From NCBI RefSeq assembly GCF_910593845.1, contig NZ_CAJVAS010000007.1, forward strand, positions 167,304-231,303: a stretch of DNA of 64,000 nucleotides, given 5' to 3'. Origin of the DNA: Paenibacillus solanacearum (lineage in GTDB: Bacteria > Bacillota > Bacilli > Paenibacillales > NBRC-103111). Positions 25,496-34,464 of the stretch are shown here, in pieces. Each line of letters opens with the position of its first letter. Positions within the stretch are counted from its first letter, which is position 1. The notes under the pieces are model-generated. The model saw nothing but the letters and a program-made list of their open reading frames with translations, had not been told where the DNA came from and made no database searches. Made by a program: the position numbers and the translations under genes.

Positions 25496-26764
25496 TCATC
25501 CTTTACTTGTTTTTGGATGGTTCGAAGCCATTGCGCGGCCTACGGCAAGGCATAACATCCCGCAGGCCAGCGCGAATGCGGCAAAAAGCAGCGAAGCATT
25601 GTAGCCGCCGAAATGCGTAATGAAACGGCCGGCGATCGCAGGCCCGAGCATTTGGCCGATACCGTAAACGAACGTCATATAGCCGATCACCTGACTGCTG
25701 CGGCTCGGAAGCAAATTGCGGGCTTCGGAGACGGACAATGTCGTAATCCCCATGAACGTTGCGCCGAACAATACGGCTCCGAGCAGCGCGCCGGCCGCGT
25801 TGAACATGAAGACTGGCAGAACGACCCCGATGATTTGCGCCAGGAAGGCCAAATATAACGCGGTGACGTTCCCTGTCTTCCCGGCGATCTTGGCCCACAT
25901 GACCGATGAAGGAATCGCCGCCGTTCCGACCAGCACCCAGCTTAACGCGCCGAGCGCGCCGAACGACGGAATCTCCTTCACAATCGCCACGAGGAAGGTG
26001 CCGCTTATAATATATCCTAATCCTTCGCAGCCGTATGATGCAAGAAGCCAAGGAAGCAGCCGTCTGGCTTTCGCTCCTTCCGTCTCCCGAGCTGCCGTCT
26101 CGTCGAGCGTCCTCGAAGCTGCATTTGCCTGCGCCTTCGCTTCGAACGCGTTAGAAAATTCATTCGTCTCGCAAGTAGTCGTGCGTTCTGGCGAGGACAC
26201 TTTATCCTCCAGCCACAGCCATGAGAAGCATCCGATACCGAGGGCAAAAATGCCAAGTCCGATCCACGCTCCCTGCCACCCGTACCGTTCGGCGAGGATC
26301 GGCACGACGATGCCGGAAACGGCAATGCCGATACCGACGCCGCTGTAGAGCAGGCCGGACCATCCGGGACGTTTGGCGGTTGCGAATGCATCGAGCGCAA
26401 CGCTGGAGGCCAGCACAAAAATAAGGCCGCTGGTAACACCCGAAACGAAGCGCAGCAGCAGCCACAATGCATATTGTTCCGTCATCCCCATCGCCAGCGT
26501 GGTCAATATGTTGATGCCCAAAAAGGCTTTGAGGGAAGCGGATTTTCTGCTGCGCCAGCCAAGCGCCCCAGCCAGCAGCGCTCCAAGCAAGTAACCCAAA
26601 TAGTTGGACGAGGCCAAATAACCGGCCAATTCGCCCGTGACGCCGGCTTCCTGCTGCAAGTAAGGAAGAATCGGGGTATAAGCGAACCTGCCGACCCCCA
26701 TGGCGATGACTAAAGCCCCGATCCCCCCAATCAATATGCGTGTCGGCCGCAATTCGTAATTCAT
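25496..26764 (-). CDS. YbfB/YjiJ-family MFS transporter
   Basis: A 422-residue membrane protein with about 12 helices. The start region RILIGGIGALVIAMGVGRFAYTPILPYLQQEAG is the signature of the YbfB/YjiJ MFS subgroup. A hydrophilic central loop rich in Ala, Glu and Thr (about residues 185-235) separates the halves. The ATG at 26764 has GGAGGCG ten bases upstream; an upstream extension to 26821 has weaker support. It shares a transcript with the tautomerase and is divergent from the LysR gene, which probably regulates it. The substrate is unknown. Confidence 0.87.
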   Translation of the reverse strand: MNYELRPTRILIGGIGALVIAMGVGRFAYTPILPYLQQEAGVTGELAGYLASSNYLGYLLGALLAGALGWRSRKSASLKAFLGINILTTLAMGMTEQYALWLLLRFVSGVTSGLIFVLASSVALDAFATAKRPGWSGLLYSGVGIGIAVSGIVVPILAERYGWQGAWIGLGIFALGIGCFSWLWLEDKVSSPERTTTCETNEFSNAFEAKAQANAASRTLDETAARETEGAKARRLLPWLLASYGCEGLGYIISGTFLVAIVKEIPSFGALGALSWVLVGTAAIPSSVMWAKIAGKTGNVTALYLAFLAQIIGVVLPVFMFNAAGALLGAVLFGATFMGITTLSVSEARNLLPSRSSQVIGYMTFVYGIGQMLGPAIAGRFITHFGGYNASLLFAAFALACGMLCLAVGRAMASNHPKTSKG

Positions 26765-26898
26765 AAGAGATAAGCGCCTCCATGCCATGCGGATTTCGCG
26801 ATTCTTCTTCATCATAATCATGTTATAGTATAGAGTAAAACGATATTTCCGAATACCAGCTATGCCAAATCACGATACCTGATATAAGAGGGGCGACC

Positions 26899-27804
26899 AT
26901 GGATATCGACGATCTCAGCTTATTCCGCACCGTTGCCAAGCTCGGCAGCTTCTCCAAAGCGGGCGAGGCGCGGAACTTCGTCCAGTCAACCGTCACGGCA
27001 AAAATGCAAAAGCTGGAGCAGCATTTTCAGACGCCGCTGTTCCACCGGCACCGCTACGGGGTTACGCTAACATCCGCAGGCAAGCATCTGCTCGCGTACG
27101 CGGACCAGATTACACACATCTTCTCCGAAGCCGAGAAGACGATGATCGCTCCGGAAATCCCCTCCGGGCCGCTGCTGCTCGGTTCGATGGAAACGACCGC
27201 GGCCATCCGGCTGCCGGCGGCCTTGTCGGACTATCTCAACACTTACCCGGACATCGACTTGACCCTTCGCACAGGGACGACGGAAGCATTGATCCAAGCC
27301 GTGCTCAGCTACGAGCTGGACGGTGCTTTTGTAGCCGGCCCGGTACATCATCCCGAGCTCGGTCAGCTTCCCGTATTTGAGGAAACACTGGTGCTCATTT
27401 CGAAGCATCCGCTTCCCTGTAACGACGATGGCAAACTTGATTTGCGCAGCAGCAAGCTGCTTGTTTTCCGCGAAGGCTGCTCCTATCGAAAAAAGCTGGA
27501 GAACTGGCTTATCTCCGAGCAACTGACGCCAGGCGCGACGCTGGATTTCGGCTCGCTTGAAGTAATTCTTGGCTGCGTCTATGCCGGACTGGGCATTTCC
27601 CTATTGCCCCGGTCCGTGGTCGCCCGTGCCGAACAACTGTATGCCTTGTCGTGTCAAGAACTGCCCGAGGCATACGGCCGAGTCCCGACCTGCTTCATCC
27701 ATCGCAAAGATGTGACTCCGACATTGGCCGTGCAGCTGTTTCTAAACATGCTGACCGGGGTAATAATTGACAAAGACGAGCCGCCTTCTATCAGAAAAGC
27801 CTAA
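26899..27804 (+). CDS. LysR-family transcriptional regulator
   Basis: The first 60 residues are the LysR helix-turn-helix (LSLFRTVAKLGSFSKAGEARNFVQSTVTAKMQKLEQHFQTPLFHR). The remaining 240 are a periplasmic-binding-like effector domain (LLGSMETTAAIRLPAALSDYLNTYPDIDLTLRTGTTEALI). The length of 301 is typical. It is divergent from the MFS-tautomerase operon across a 134-base spacer, the classical LysR arrangement, so it probably activates that operon in response to a small-molecule inducer. GAGGGGCGACC precedes the ATG. Confidence 0.93.
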   Translation: MDIDDLSLFRTVAKLGSFSKAGEARNFVQSTVTAKMQKLEQHFQTPLFHRHRYGVTLTSAGKHLLAYADQITHIFSEAEKTMIAPEIPSGPLLLGSMETTAAIRLPAALSDYLNTYPDIDLTLRTGTTEALIQAVLSYELDGAFVAGPVHHPELGQLPVFEETLVLISKHPLPCNDDGKLDLRSSKLLVFREGCSYRKKLENWLISEQLTPGATLDFGSLEVILGCVYAGLGISLLPRSVVARAEQLYALSCQELPEAYGRVPTCFIHRKDVTPTLAVQLFLNMLTGVIIDKDEPPSIRKA

Positions 27805-27920
27805 CTAGAAAGCAGCAGCTTGCGTCACGGTTTTTACGGGGTGACAAGCATGGTCCGGAATGCTTAGCGCAAAACGCGCGCAAGCTGTGGAACATCCGTG
27901 CTTCCAGCACCTCTGAACGC

Positions 27921-27953
27921 AAAAAAAGCGGCCCGTAAGCCGCTTTTCGCTTT
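27921..27953. terminator. Bidirectional terminator between LysR and LTA-synthase-like genes
   Basis: aaaagcggc, ccgtaa, gccgctttt forms a short strong hairpin with A-run on one side and T-run on the other. It overlaps the stop codon of the minus-strand gene by two bases. Confidence 0.88.
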
Positions 27954-30087
27954 ATTTCACGTTCTCTTTCCTCAGCCCGCTGAATACAACCTGGTTGGGA
28001 ACATACTCATTGGATTTGACGACTACGCTCTCCTTGGAATCCTTGACGACAATTTCGACTTTGAGCGGCGTGGATCCCGCGGCAGCCGCGGCCAGCTGCG
28101 GTGTCAGCACCGCGGATACCTCGTTCGTGTTGATCCAAGTCGACGCGACGGGCTGCCCGTTGATCATAACAATGCCGTCATGCGGAATGCTGCTGCCCTT
28201 GATTTTGAGCTTCGGCTCTTTTTCCGCCGTCTCCAGCTCGACGTTCTGCACATTCAGTTTCCCAAGTCCTAATACATAATTCGGGTTTTTAATTTTATCT
28301 TTCCAATCGATATAGCCGTACTGCTTGCCGAACATAATATCGTACTGCAGCTTCTCGTAGATTTTCATCTTCTCAGCATCCGGCCCGAGCGTCGAGAATT
28401 CATTTTTCGAAGGGAGCACCGGAACTCTTTGATATAAGTCATATAAGAAGTCCGTATAATAAGTGCCGGGTCTTTGGGCAAGCTTTAAAATGTAGGGTCC
28501 CAAGAACGACGTGCTCATGTCCAGTCGCTCTTTTTGCTCTTTGGGCAAATAATTGTTCCAAACCAGCACCGGAACGCGGTGCATCTTGTTCAGGAAATCC
28601 GGGTCATTCTCCTGCAAGTAGCCCGTATCCTTGTAGGCCTGGTAATCATCACCCAAACTCGGCAAATGATCGCCGAAAAACGCGATAATCGTCGGCTCCG
28701 GGCTTTTCTCGAAATGCGAGACCAGACGTTTCAGCATGTCGTCCGCGCCAAGCAAGCCTTGCGCATACGTTTCGAGCAAGCCCGCGGAATTTCCGGTTTG
28801 CCCTGTCACTTCAATCGTATTTTCCTTGAATTTTCCGGGATAATAATGATAATGGTTTTCCATCGTGTTGGCGAAAATAAATTTCGGGCCCGGCGTTTTC
28901 TCGCTCGTCTCGATAATATATTTGGCCACCGCGCGGTCCGCGATATAAGGCCCTTCGTAATCCGGCTCAAAAAATTCCTGCGGAATGTACTGGCCGAAAC
29001 CGAAGTTTTCATACACGTATTTGCTGTTATAAAACCAGGAATGGAACGGGTTGATCGACGTAGCCGTATACCCTTGACGCGTCAGGATGCTGGCGAGCGA
29101 ATCGATTCCTTTGTCAATGTACTGGTTGTACGGAATCGATCCTTGCGGCAAAAACGCCATCGAATTGCCTGTCAACACCTCGAACTCTACGTTGGCCGTC
29201 CCCCCGCCGAACTGCGGGGAAAGCATGGAACCGCTTGTATAATTGTCCATCAGCGTGTGAAAGAACGGCAGCGGATCTTTGCTGAACTTAATATTTTTAA
29301 GCTTGGTCGCATCGAAGAACGATTCGCTCAAAATGACGATAATGTTCGGCTTCGTTTCCCCCGGTACCGCTACGGCCGGCTTAACGTCCGACGCAAGCTC
29401 CTTGATAACTTTCTCGTCGTAACCGTCAGGCTCGTTCAGGAACAGAAAACGGATATTCATCAGCGTCGTCAACAGAAATCCGTTCGTCTTCACATTCTGC
29501 GTCTGATCCCAGGCGATGTTCTGGATATGAACGGCCTTCTTCAGCGATAACGTGCCGTCGCTATAAATGGATACTAACAGCAACGCCGATCCGATGGCGA
29601 CGATGAGGCGCTGCTTCCACCTCAACCGCAGCGTCACGCGGGGAAGCTTGTACAGCAGCAGCATGCTGATCGCGATAAAACATATCAGACCAGAAATGAC
29701 ATTAAAATTTAGCAAACCGCTTACATATTGAGCCATGTCTTTCGTCTCGCTGGTCAGCAGCAAGTCCCACGGCAAAAAAGGAACGCCTAGAATACTTAGC
29801 TTGACTCCACTGATCAGCCCGAACGCCAGACAAATGCTCGCGATCAGCCAGAACGATGTGCGGAGACTTCCGATAATGGCCGTGAGCAGCAGCATAAACC
29901 CGAGAACAACCATCGCGTTAAGCACCGCTTCAGGTACGGCCGCCACCGTCCAATTCAACGCGGCTCCCCAGCCGCCGCGGCTTAATAGCTCGACCAAAAA
30001 TACGATCCACAGCGACCACAATACCAAAGGCAGGCGGCGTACCGCTTTCATACCTTTGTGAAGAATGGCAGCCTGCAGTTCCCCCAT
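27952..30087 (-). CDS. Lipoteichoic acid synthase-family sulfatase-fold membrane enzyme
   Basis: About five N-terminal membrane helices (to residue 176) precede an extracellular sulfatase-like domain. Metal and catalytic motifs are VILSESFFDA (Glu255), the nucleophile region FGGGTANVEFEVLTG (Thr297) and FFGDHLPSLG (Asp-His). LTA synthases polymerise glycerol phosphate from phosphatidylglycerol; relatives transfer phosphoglycerol or phosphoethanolamine to glycans. At 711 residues it is longer than LtaS (about 650) because of a C-terminal beta domain of about 100 residues. No glycolipid genes are adjacent, so the exact acceptor is uncertain. The ATG has GGTGG five bases upstream. Confidence 0.88.
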   Translation of the reverse strand: MGELQAAILHKGMKAVRRLPLVLWSLWIVFLVELLSRGGWGAALNWTVAAVPEAVLNAMVVLGFMLLLTAIIGSLRTSFWLIASICLAFGLISGVKLSILGVPFLPWDLLLTSETKDMAQYVSGLLNFNVISGLICFIAISMLLLYKLPRVTLRLRWKQRLIVAIGSALLLVSIYSDGTLSLKKAVHIQNIAWDQTQNVKTNGFLLTTLMNIRFLFLNEPDGYDEKVIKELASDVKPAVAVPGETKPNIIVILSESFFDATKLKNIKFSKDPLPFFHTLMDNYTSGSMLSPQFGGGTANVEFEVLTGNSMAFLPQGSIPYNQYIDKGIDSLASILTRQGYTATSINPFHSWFYNSKYVYENFGFGQYIPQEFFEPDYEGPYIADRAVAKYIIETSEKTPGPKFIFANTMENHYHYYPGKFKENTIEVTGQTGNSAGLLETYAQGLLGADDMLKRLVSHFEKSPEPTIIAFFGDHLPSLGDDYQAYKDTGYLQENDPDFLNKMHRVPVLVWNNYLPKEQKERLDMSTSFLGPYILKLAQRPGTYYTDFLYDLYQRVPVLPSKNEFSTLGPDAEKMKIYEKLQYDIMFGKQYGYIDWKDKIKNPNYVLGLGKLNVQNVELETAEKEPKLKIKGSSIPHDGIVMINGQPVASTWINTNEVSAVLTPQLAAAAAGSTPLKVEIVVKDSKESVVVKSNEYVPNQVVFSGLRKENVK

Positions 30088-30175
30088 AATTCCACCACAT
30101 TTATTTTAAAATTTTTGTAAATTCCACATAAGTATATCATACTTTGGGCGGCGAACTAAAATCCTTTTTAAAGAC

Positions 30176-30205
30176 AAAAAAACCGATGACCTCCAGGGGC
30201 ATCGG
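30176..30205 (-). terminator. Terminator of the phytanoyl-CoA dioxygenase-like gene
   Basis: On the minus strand ccgatgcccctggaggtcatcgg forms a hairpin followed by ttttttt, about 55 bases after the stop. Confidence 0.88.
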
Positions 30206-30259
30206 GACGAATCGGGCTTCCATTATTTATTTAAGAAAGACTTTTTATGGGGGACGGTG

Positions 30260-31117
30260 TCAGCATTCCGCCTTTGTCATTTCGTTGGTGAACACCCGTT
30301 TATATTCCCCAGGCGTCATCTTGACGGCGGGTTCCGGCGCATAATGGAATTGCAGCGCTCTTCTGCGTTTATCCGACAAGTTCGGCGGGGTACCGTGATG
30401 CAGCAAACCGGAAAATATAAGGATGCCCCCAGGCTTCAGCGGTACCATCTCATCCTTGTCCACATCCACCACAGTGTCGCATAATTGCCAATCCCGTACC
30501 GCATAATGCGGTACCGGTCCGCTGCGATGTGAACGGGGAATGACGTGCATACAGCCGTTCTCCGGCAGCGCTTCGTCCAAGGCGACCCAAACGCCGGCGA
30601 CCATCCGATCGTACGAGAAGCTGTTGTACGCCATGTCCTGGTGCCACGGCTTTTCGATCCCCGCGTCCTTCGAGGGCGGCTTGAGCAAAGCCTGGTCTTC
30701 GCAAAATCTCGGTTTGTCGCCAAACACCTTCTCCAGCACGCTCCAAATTTTCGGATGATAGCAAATATGATGCAGCGCGGGGCAATAATCGATGAATTTA
30801 TGCAGCTTCCTTACTGCCTGCTCCCTCTCTTCCGGCGAATCGAAATCAGGGCTGTCCTTCCGTTCGTTGCGGCCGCGAAAATATTGAATTTTCGGTCCGG
30901 CGATACGGCCGTGAATCACGTCGTCGATGTCCTGAAGCGCCGCTTCGACTTCCTCCTGCGTCAACACTTCCTCAATGGCCACGTAGCCCAATTCCTTGTA
31001 CGCGGCCGCCGTTCGCTCATCCGCTTCCTCCGGCGTGCGAATGCGGTGCGTCGCCGTTTTATCGAAGCGATACAGCTTCTCTGCAATGGTTTTCGGATCT
31101 TCGGCCGGGTTAAACAT
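30260..31117 (-). CDS. Phytanoyl-CoA dioxygenase (PhyH)-family Fe(II)/2-oxoglutarate oxygenase
   Basis: A 285-residue protein with the PhyH pattern. The iron ligands are His and Asp in KPWHQDMAYN and the distal His in SGLLHHGTPPN. The Arg that holds 2-oxoglutarate follows in SDKRRRALQFHY. Such enzymes hydroxylate an unactivated carbon of a small molecule; bacterial relatives act on ectoine, phosphonates and many unknowns. The ATG at 31117 sits seven bases after AGGAGG, while another ATG two codons earlier is too close to it. The AraC gene 112 bases upstream on the same strand may control it. Confidence 0.9.
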   Translation of the reverse strand: MFNPAEDPKTIAEKLYRFDKTATHRIRTPEEADERTAAAYKELGYVAIEEVLTQEEVEAALQDIDDVIHGRIAGPKIQYFRGRNERKDSPDFDSPEEREQAVRKLHKFIDYCPALHHICYHPKIWSVLEKVFGDKPRFCEDQALLKPPSKDAGIEKPWHQDMAYNSFSYDRMVAGVWVALDEALPENGCMHVIPRSHRSGPVPHYAVRDWQLCDTVVDVDKDEMVPLKPGGILIFSGLLHHGTPPNLSDKRRRALQFHYAPEPAVKMTPGEYKRVFTNEMTKAEC

Positions 31118-31229
31118 GTTCATTCCTCCTATCGCTGGATTGATTTCATCATAACCCGAACGCCAATAAGGAAGGAATGGATTGCGGCATACATTGATGT
31201 CCCGAGACGTATATTTTTCAAAACTCCGG

Positions 31230-32093
31230 CTACGGCGCTCTTCTCCGGTCGCCCGACGCAGGCTTCGCGGGACGCAGCTGCGCGATATAATGCGATGGCG
31301 ACATGCCGTGCAGCGCCTTGAACCGTTTGCTGAACGCGTACACATCCGCGTAGCCGAGCTCCAGCGCCGCTTCGGTCACGGTCAGAGAAGACTGGGCGAG
31401 CAAATCCAGCGCGTAGTCGAGCTTGATCCGTGCGATATACGCCTTCAGCGAGCAGCCGGCATACCGTTTGAACAGCCGGCTTACATATTGCGGCGACATT
31501 TGCGCCGCTTCCGCCAGCTGCGGGATGTGTACGTCTCTCCCCTTTTGCTCATGAATCGACGCGATCACTTTCTTAATGCTCTGAATCTGCTTCGCCGACA
31601 GCCCGAGATGATCCTTGTCGCTCCAGTGCTGACGGTAAAGCATGACAAAAAAACGCTTCATTAAGCAGTCGAACTCAAAGTCCTGCCACAGCGAAGGAAA
31701 CTCCAGCGCTTCCAGCATTTGCGATAGCATGCTCTCGGCCTGCACGTTATCGTTCATCTGCGTAAAACGCGGAAAAGGGAACGGGAACGCGCGGGTTTCG
31801 CGCGGCCTCGTATCCTCGATGTCGAAATGCATATAAAGCACGACCAGCCGGTCGTTGTCATCCTGCGTCGCTTTGGGCAAATCGCCGGGGCGCAGGACGA
31901 CGCAGCTTTTGCGCGTCAACGGAAACAGCTCGTCTCCAAGCCGCATCACGCCTTTGCCGGAAACGACGTAGAAAATATCGTAATCGTGAAACGGCGTCTG
32001 GTGGTCCCACAGCCAGCCGGGCTCGCACGTTCGCTTCCCCCGGTTGCGGGACTTCACAAACCGCACATGCTCTAACGGATTTGGCGTATCCAT
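31230..32093 (-). CDS. AraC-family regulator with cupin-like sensor domain
   Basis: A 287-residue protein. The sensor half reads TPFHDYDIFYVVSGKGVMRLGDELFPLTRKSCVVLRPGD, and the C-terminal half has two helix-turn-helix motifs (LAEAAQMSPQYVSRLFKRYAGCSLKAYI and ALELGYADVYAFSKRFKALHGMSPSHY). The ATG at 32093 follows GAGGAGGCG by about 12 bases, which is somewhat long; the longer frame to 32198 has no better site. It lies upstream of the PhyH-like oxygenase and downstream of the sugar-isomerase/propeller pair and may regulate either. Confidence 0.88.
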   Translation of the reverse strand: MDTPNPLEHVRFVKSRNRGKRTCEPGWLWDHQTPFHDYDIFYVVSGKGVMRLGDELFPLTRKSCVVLRPGDLPKATQDDNDRLVVLYMHFDIEDTRPRETRAFPFPFPRFTQMNDNVQAESMLSQMLEALEFPSLWQDFEFDCLMKRFFVMLYRQHWSDKDHLGLSAKQIQSIKKVIASIHEQKGRDVHIPQLAEAAQMSPQYVSRLFKRYAGCSLKAYIARIKLDYALDLLAQSSLTVTEAALELGYADVYAFSKRFKALHGMSPSHYIAQLRPAKPASGDRRRAP

Positions 32094-32296
32094 CGCGTAC
32101 GCATCGCCTCCTCGGTTCGGACGAAAGCAAGGTGATCGCGGGCGGGCAGACAGACAGGCGGGAGGCTTGAGAACGGCATGGGAGCATTCCCAGCACACGC
32201 AAGGCTTCGAGCAGCGCCCGCAACGCCTCGCAGCAGCAACGCCGTGCCGCTATGGCAGCTATAGCTATGTCCCGCCTTCTGCGCCAGCCGGCTCGC

Positions 32297-33199
32297 CTAC
32301 TGGTATTCGGCGCTCCAGATTCGCGCCTTATAGAAAGCGCCTCCTTCTAACGAGAAGGATGCGTTCGGGTGATAGGTATGAACCGTATCCGTCGTCCACG
32401 CATACAGCCCGCCCTTCCGGGGCGCCGTTAGCGCGACTTGACCGGATCGCCGGTTGCCGATTCCTTTCACGTGCGCCCGGTTGATTTCGTCGGCGCCAGT
32501 GTATGTCGTCAAGAACGCTTGGGCTGACTTGGAGAACTGATAGACGGCCGTGTTCGTCGTAACCCACAGCTTGTCGGGATCGCCATATACGGGATAAAGA
32601 TCATGCCCCCACAAGGTCGGCAGCCGGAATTTACGCTCCGCGTCTTCCGCCAGTTCCGGCTCGCTTGCCGTACCGCCTACGCGGAGCGCTACGAGCCATT
32701 CGTCCCCGACCGCCCACAGCACGCGCTCCTCCGGGTCCCACAAGACGCCGTGCGCGCCGGGCAGATCGCAATGCGCATGCTGCGCCGCATCAGGTCCCTG
32801 CGACGAAGCGTAGAGCCGCACCCAGCCTCCGGTGCTGGCCGCAATCGCGAGATTGCCGTCCGGCAGCAGCTCGACCGCATGCAGGTTGCCCGGAATGGTC
32901 TGCGACCATTGACGCGCATTACCTGCGGGGTAAGGAACGATCGCCGCCAAGCCGTACGAGTCGCACACGATCATCGATTCGCCGCCGAGCGCGGCGTTCT
33001 TTCGAAGCTTGACGTCGGACGGAAGCCCCCATCCTTGGGGCTCGTCGGTAAAGCCGTTCGAGGCATTCGGCGCCCAGGACCACTTGAGCGCTTCGGACGC
33101 GTTCCAGTCTTTCCCTGCGGGATCAAATACGAGAATGCGCCGGGACCCTTGATCCGTCACCGCGATCAGACGATCGTCGATGTATGTTGTATTATCCAT
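32297..33199 (-). CDS. Beta-propeller-like protein of the sugar isomerase operon (DUF6528-like)
   Basis: A 300-residue protein with repeated strand patterns ending in short turns (RLIAVTDQGSRRILVFDPAGKDW, HAVELLPDGNLAIAASTGGWVRLY, HGVLWDPEERVLWAVGDEWLVALRV), which suggests a beta-propeller of about six blades. From memory it resembles DUF6528; I could not check. There is no signal peptide, so it is cytoplasmic, and no catalytic motif is obvious. Such propellers can be lactonases or isomerases. It lies 28 bases downstream of a sugar isomerase/epimerase gene and is surely co-transcribed with it. Confidence 0.68.
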   Translation of the reverse strand: MDNTTYIDDRLIAVTDQGSRRILVFDPAGKDWNASEALKWSWAPNASNGFTDEPQGWGLPSDVKLRKNAALGGESMIVCDSYGLAAIVPYPAGNARQWSQTIPGNLHAVELLPDGNLAIAASTGGWVRLYASSQGPDAAQHAHCDLPGAHGVLWDPEERVLWAVGDEWLVALRVGGTASEPELAEDAERKFRLPTLWGHDLYPVYGDPDKLWVTTNTAVYQFSKSAQAFLTTYTGADEINRAHVKGIGNRRSGQVALTAPRKGGLYAWTTDTVHTYHPNASFSLEGGAFYKARIWSAEYQ

Positions 33200-33227
33200 C
33201 TCAGCAGCCTCCTTGCCGCCGGTCTGC

Positions 33228-34064
33228 TCAGCCTTTGAGCAGCGCTCCGGCTTCTCCGCGGTACAGCTTGTTCAACGCCTCCCGGTTGTCCGCCAATACG
33301 CGCGGGTCGGGGTTTCTTACTTCGTACATGAAGGCTCCGTCGTAGCCGGCCTGAACCAGCGCATCCAGTACCGCGCGCCAGCCGATCACGCCGTCGCCGG
33401 GCAGCCAATGCTTCTCGTCGTTGCCGTCGTTGTCGGAAATATGCGTCGTGACGATCCGCGAACCAAGCCGCTCGATAAACCGGTCCGGCGTCTCCTTGAA
33501 CAGATGGTTTACATCGCAGCAAATGCCCAGGGCCGGCGCATCACCGACCAAATATTCCATCTCGTCCGCGCAGTTGCCAAGGCACGTGCGGGGCAAACAT
33601 TCGACGGCAAGACGAACGCCGTACTTCACCGATTCCTCCGCCAGAACGCTCAGCGTTTCCTTGCAAATTTGCAGCCGGCGCGCGCGATCCTCCGGCGCGA
33701 TCGGTTCCCAGCTCGGATGAAAGACGGCACGTCCGACGCCCCATTCCTGCGCGTAACCAAGGACACGCTTCACTTTATCGACCACGTCTTTACGCACTTC
33801 CGGGTCGAGTGACGATGGGTCCCAGTCCGTCCCGTAAGGAATATGAACAGACCACACCTCGAGACCGGCCGCCCGGGCCGCAGCGATTTTTGCATCGCAC
33901 CGCGCTTTGATTTCCGGATCGAATATATTCATCTTTTGCCAGGTCAGCTCGATGGCCCCCAGACCCGCCGCCCGGATCTCGTTCATCTCAAGCGTCGACG
34001 CTATGCTCGTCGAAGTGCCTGTCATCCACCGTTCCGATCCACCGCCTGCATGCTGCTGTACCAT
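33228..34064 (-). CDS. Sugar phosphate isomerase/epimerase (xylose-isomerase-like TIM barrel)
   Basis: A 278-residue AP_endonuc_2-type TIM barrel. The four expected metal ligands can be placed: Glu in LAVECLPRTC, Asp in GICCDVNHLF, His in VTTHISD and Glu in AFMYEVRNP. Such enzymes move a carbonyl or epimerise ketoses and inosose derivatives. GGAGGAAACGGGA directly precedes the ATG at 34064, which fixes the start. It is first in a two-gene operon with the propeller protein. Its divergent neighbour is the enolase-superfamily gene. Confidence 0.87.
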   Translation of the reverse strand: MVQQHAGGGSERWMTGTSTSIASTLEMNEIRAAGLGAIELTWQKMNIFDPEIKARCDAKIAAARAAGLEVWSVHIPYGTDWDPSSLDPEVRKDVVDKVKRVLGYAQEWGVGRAVFHPSWEPIAPEDRARRLQICKETLSVLAEESVKYGVRLAVECLPRTCLGNCADEMEYLVGDAPALGICCDVNHLFKETPDRFIERLGSRIVTTHISDNDGNDEKHWLPGDGVIGWRAVLDALVQAGYDGAFMYEVRNPDPRVLADNREALNKLYRGEAGALLKG

Positions 34065-34464
34065 TCCCGTTTCCTCCTCCGATTGCGATTGCAATCTTGA
34101 TTATTAATGTTTACGCGTATTCATAATGATTCTTTCGATCATTAAAAAGAAGTATTCGGTCATTTCAGTTTCATAATACAAGGAATCCGGACCGACAGCA
34201 ATCTGAAATTTTCTATGCGCTCCATCCGATTCATCCTCCGTCTTCGCCGTCTTTCCCGCTGCGCGATTTAAAGACATATTAATGACAAGGATGACATTTT
34301 CAGAGAAGCTATACTAGAATTAAGAAAAGCTCCTTATCGGAGTGCTTCACAGCAGCAGACCCGAGGGTTTGCGCGTGGCAAACCGCTTCGCGTGCAGAAA
34401 GCTTCTAGCCGAAGCCGGCTCGTTGAAGATGAATTCATGTTTAGAACAATCAGGAGGACGACCG
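34065..34464. promoter_or_regulatory. Divergent control region of the sugar isomerase and enolase-superfamily genes
   Basis: No gene is seen in 400 bases. GATTGCAATC at 34087-34096 is a 10-bp palindrome close to the isomerase start. A possible plus-strand promoter is ATGACA (34291-34296), 18 bases, TAGAAT (34315-34320), which would give a leader of about 140 bases to the dehydratase gene. The stretch 34100-34330 is AT-rich. Confidence 0.42.

Noticed and set aside
28534..29550. 338-codon frame antisense to the LTA-synthase-like gene
   Set aside because: It is Arg- and His-rich with no family features; the opposite strand has clear catalytic motifs. It is a shadow of a GC-rich gene.
34342..34464. 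N-terminal extension of the enolase-type protein
   Set aside because: The added 41 residues match nothing in the family, while the ATG at 34465 has AGGAGGACGACCG directly upstream.
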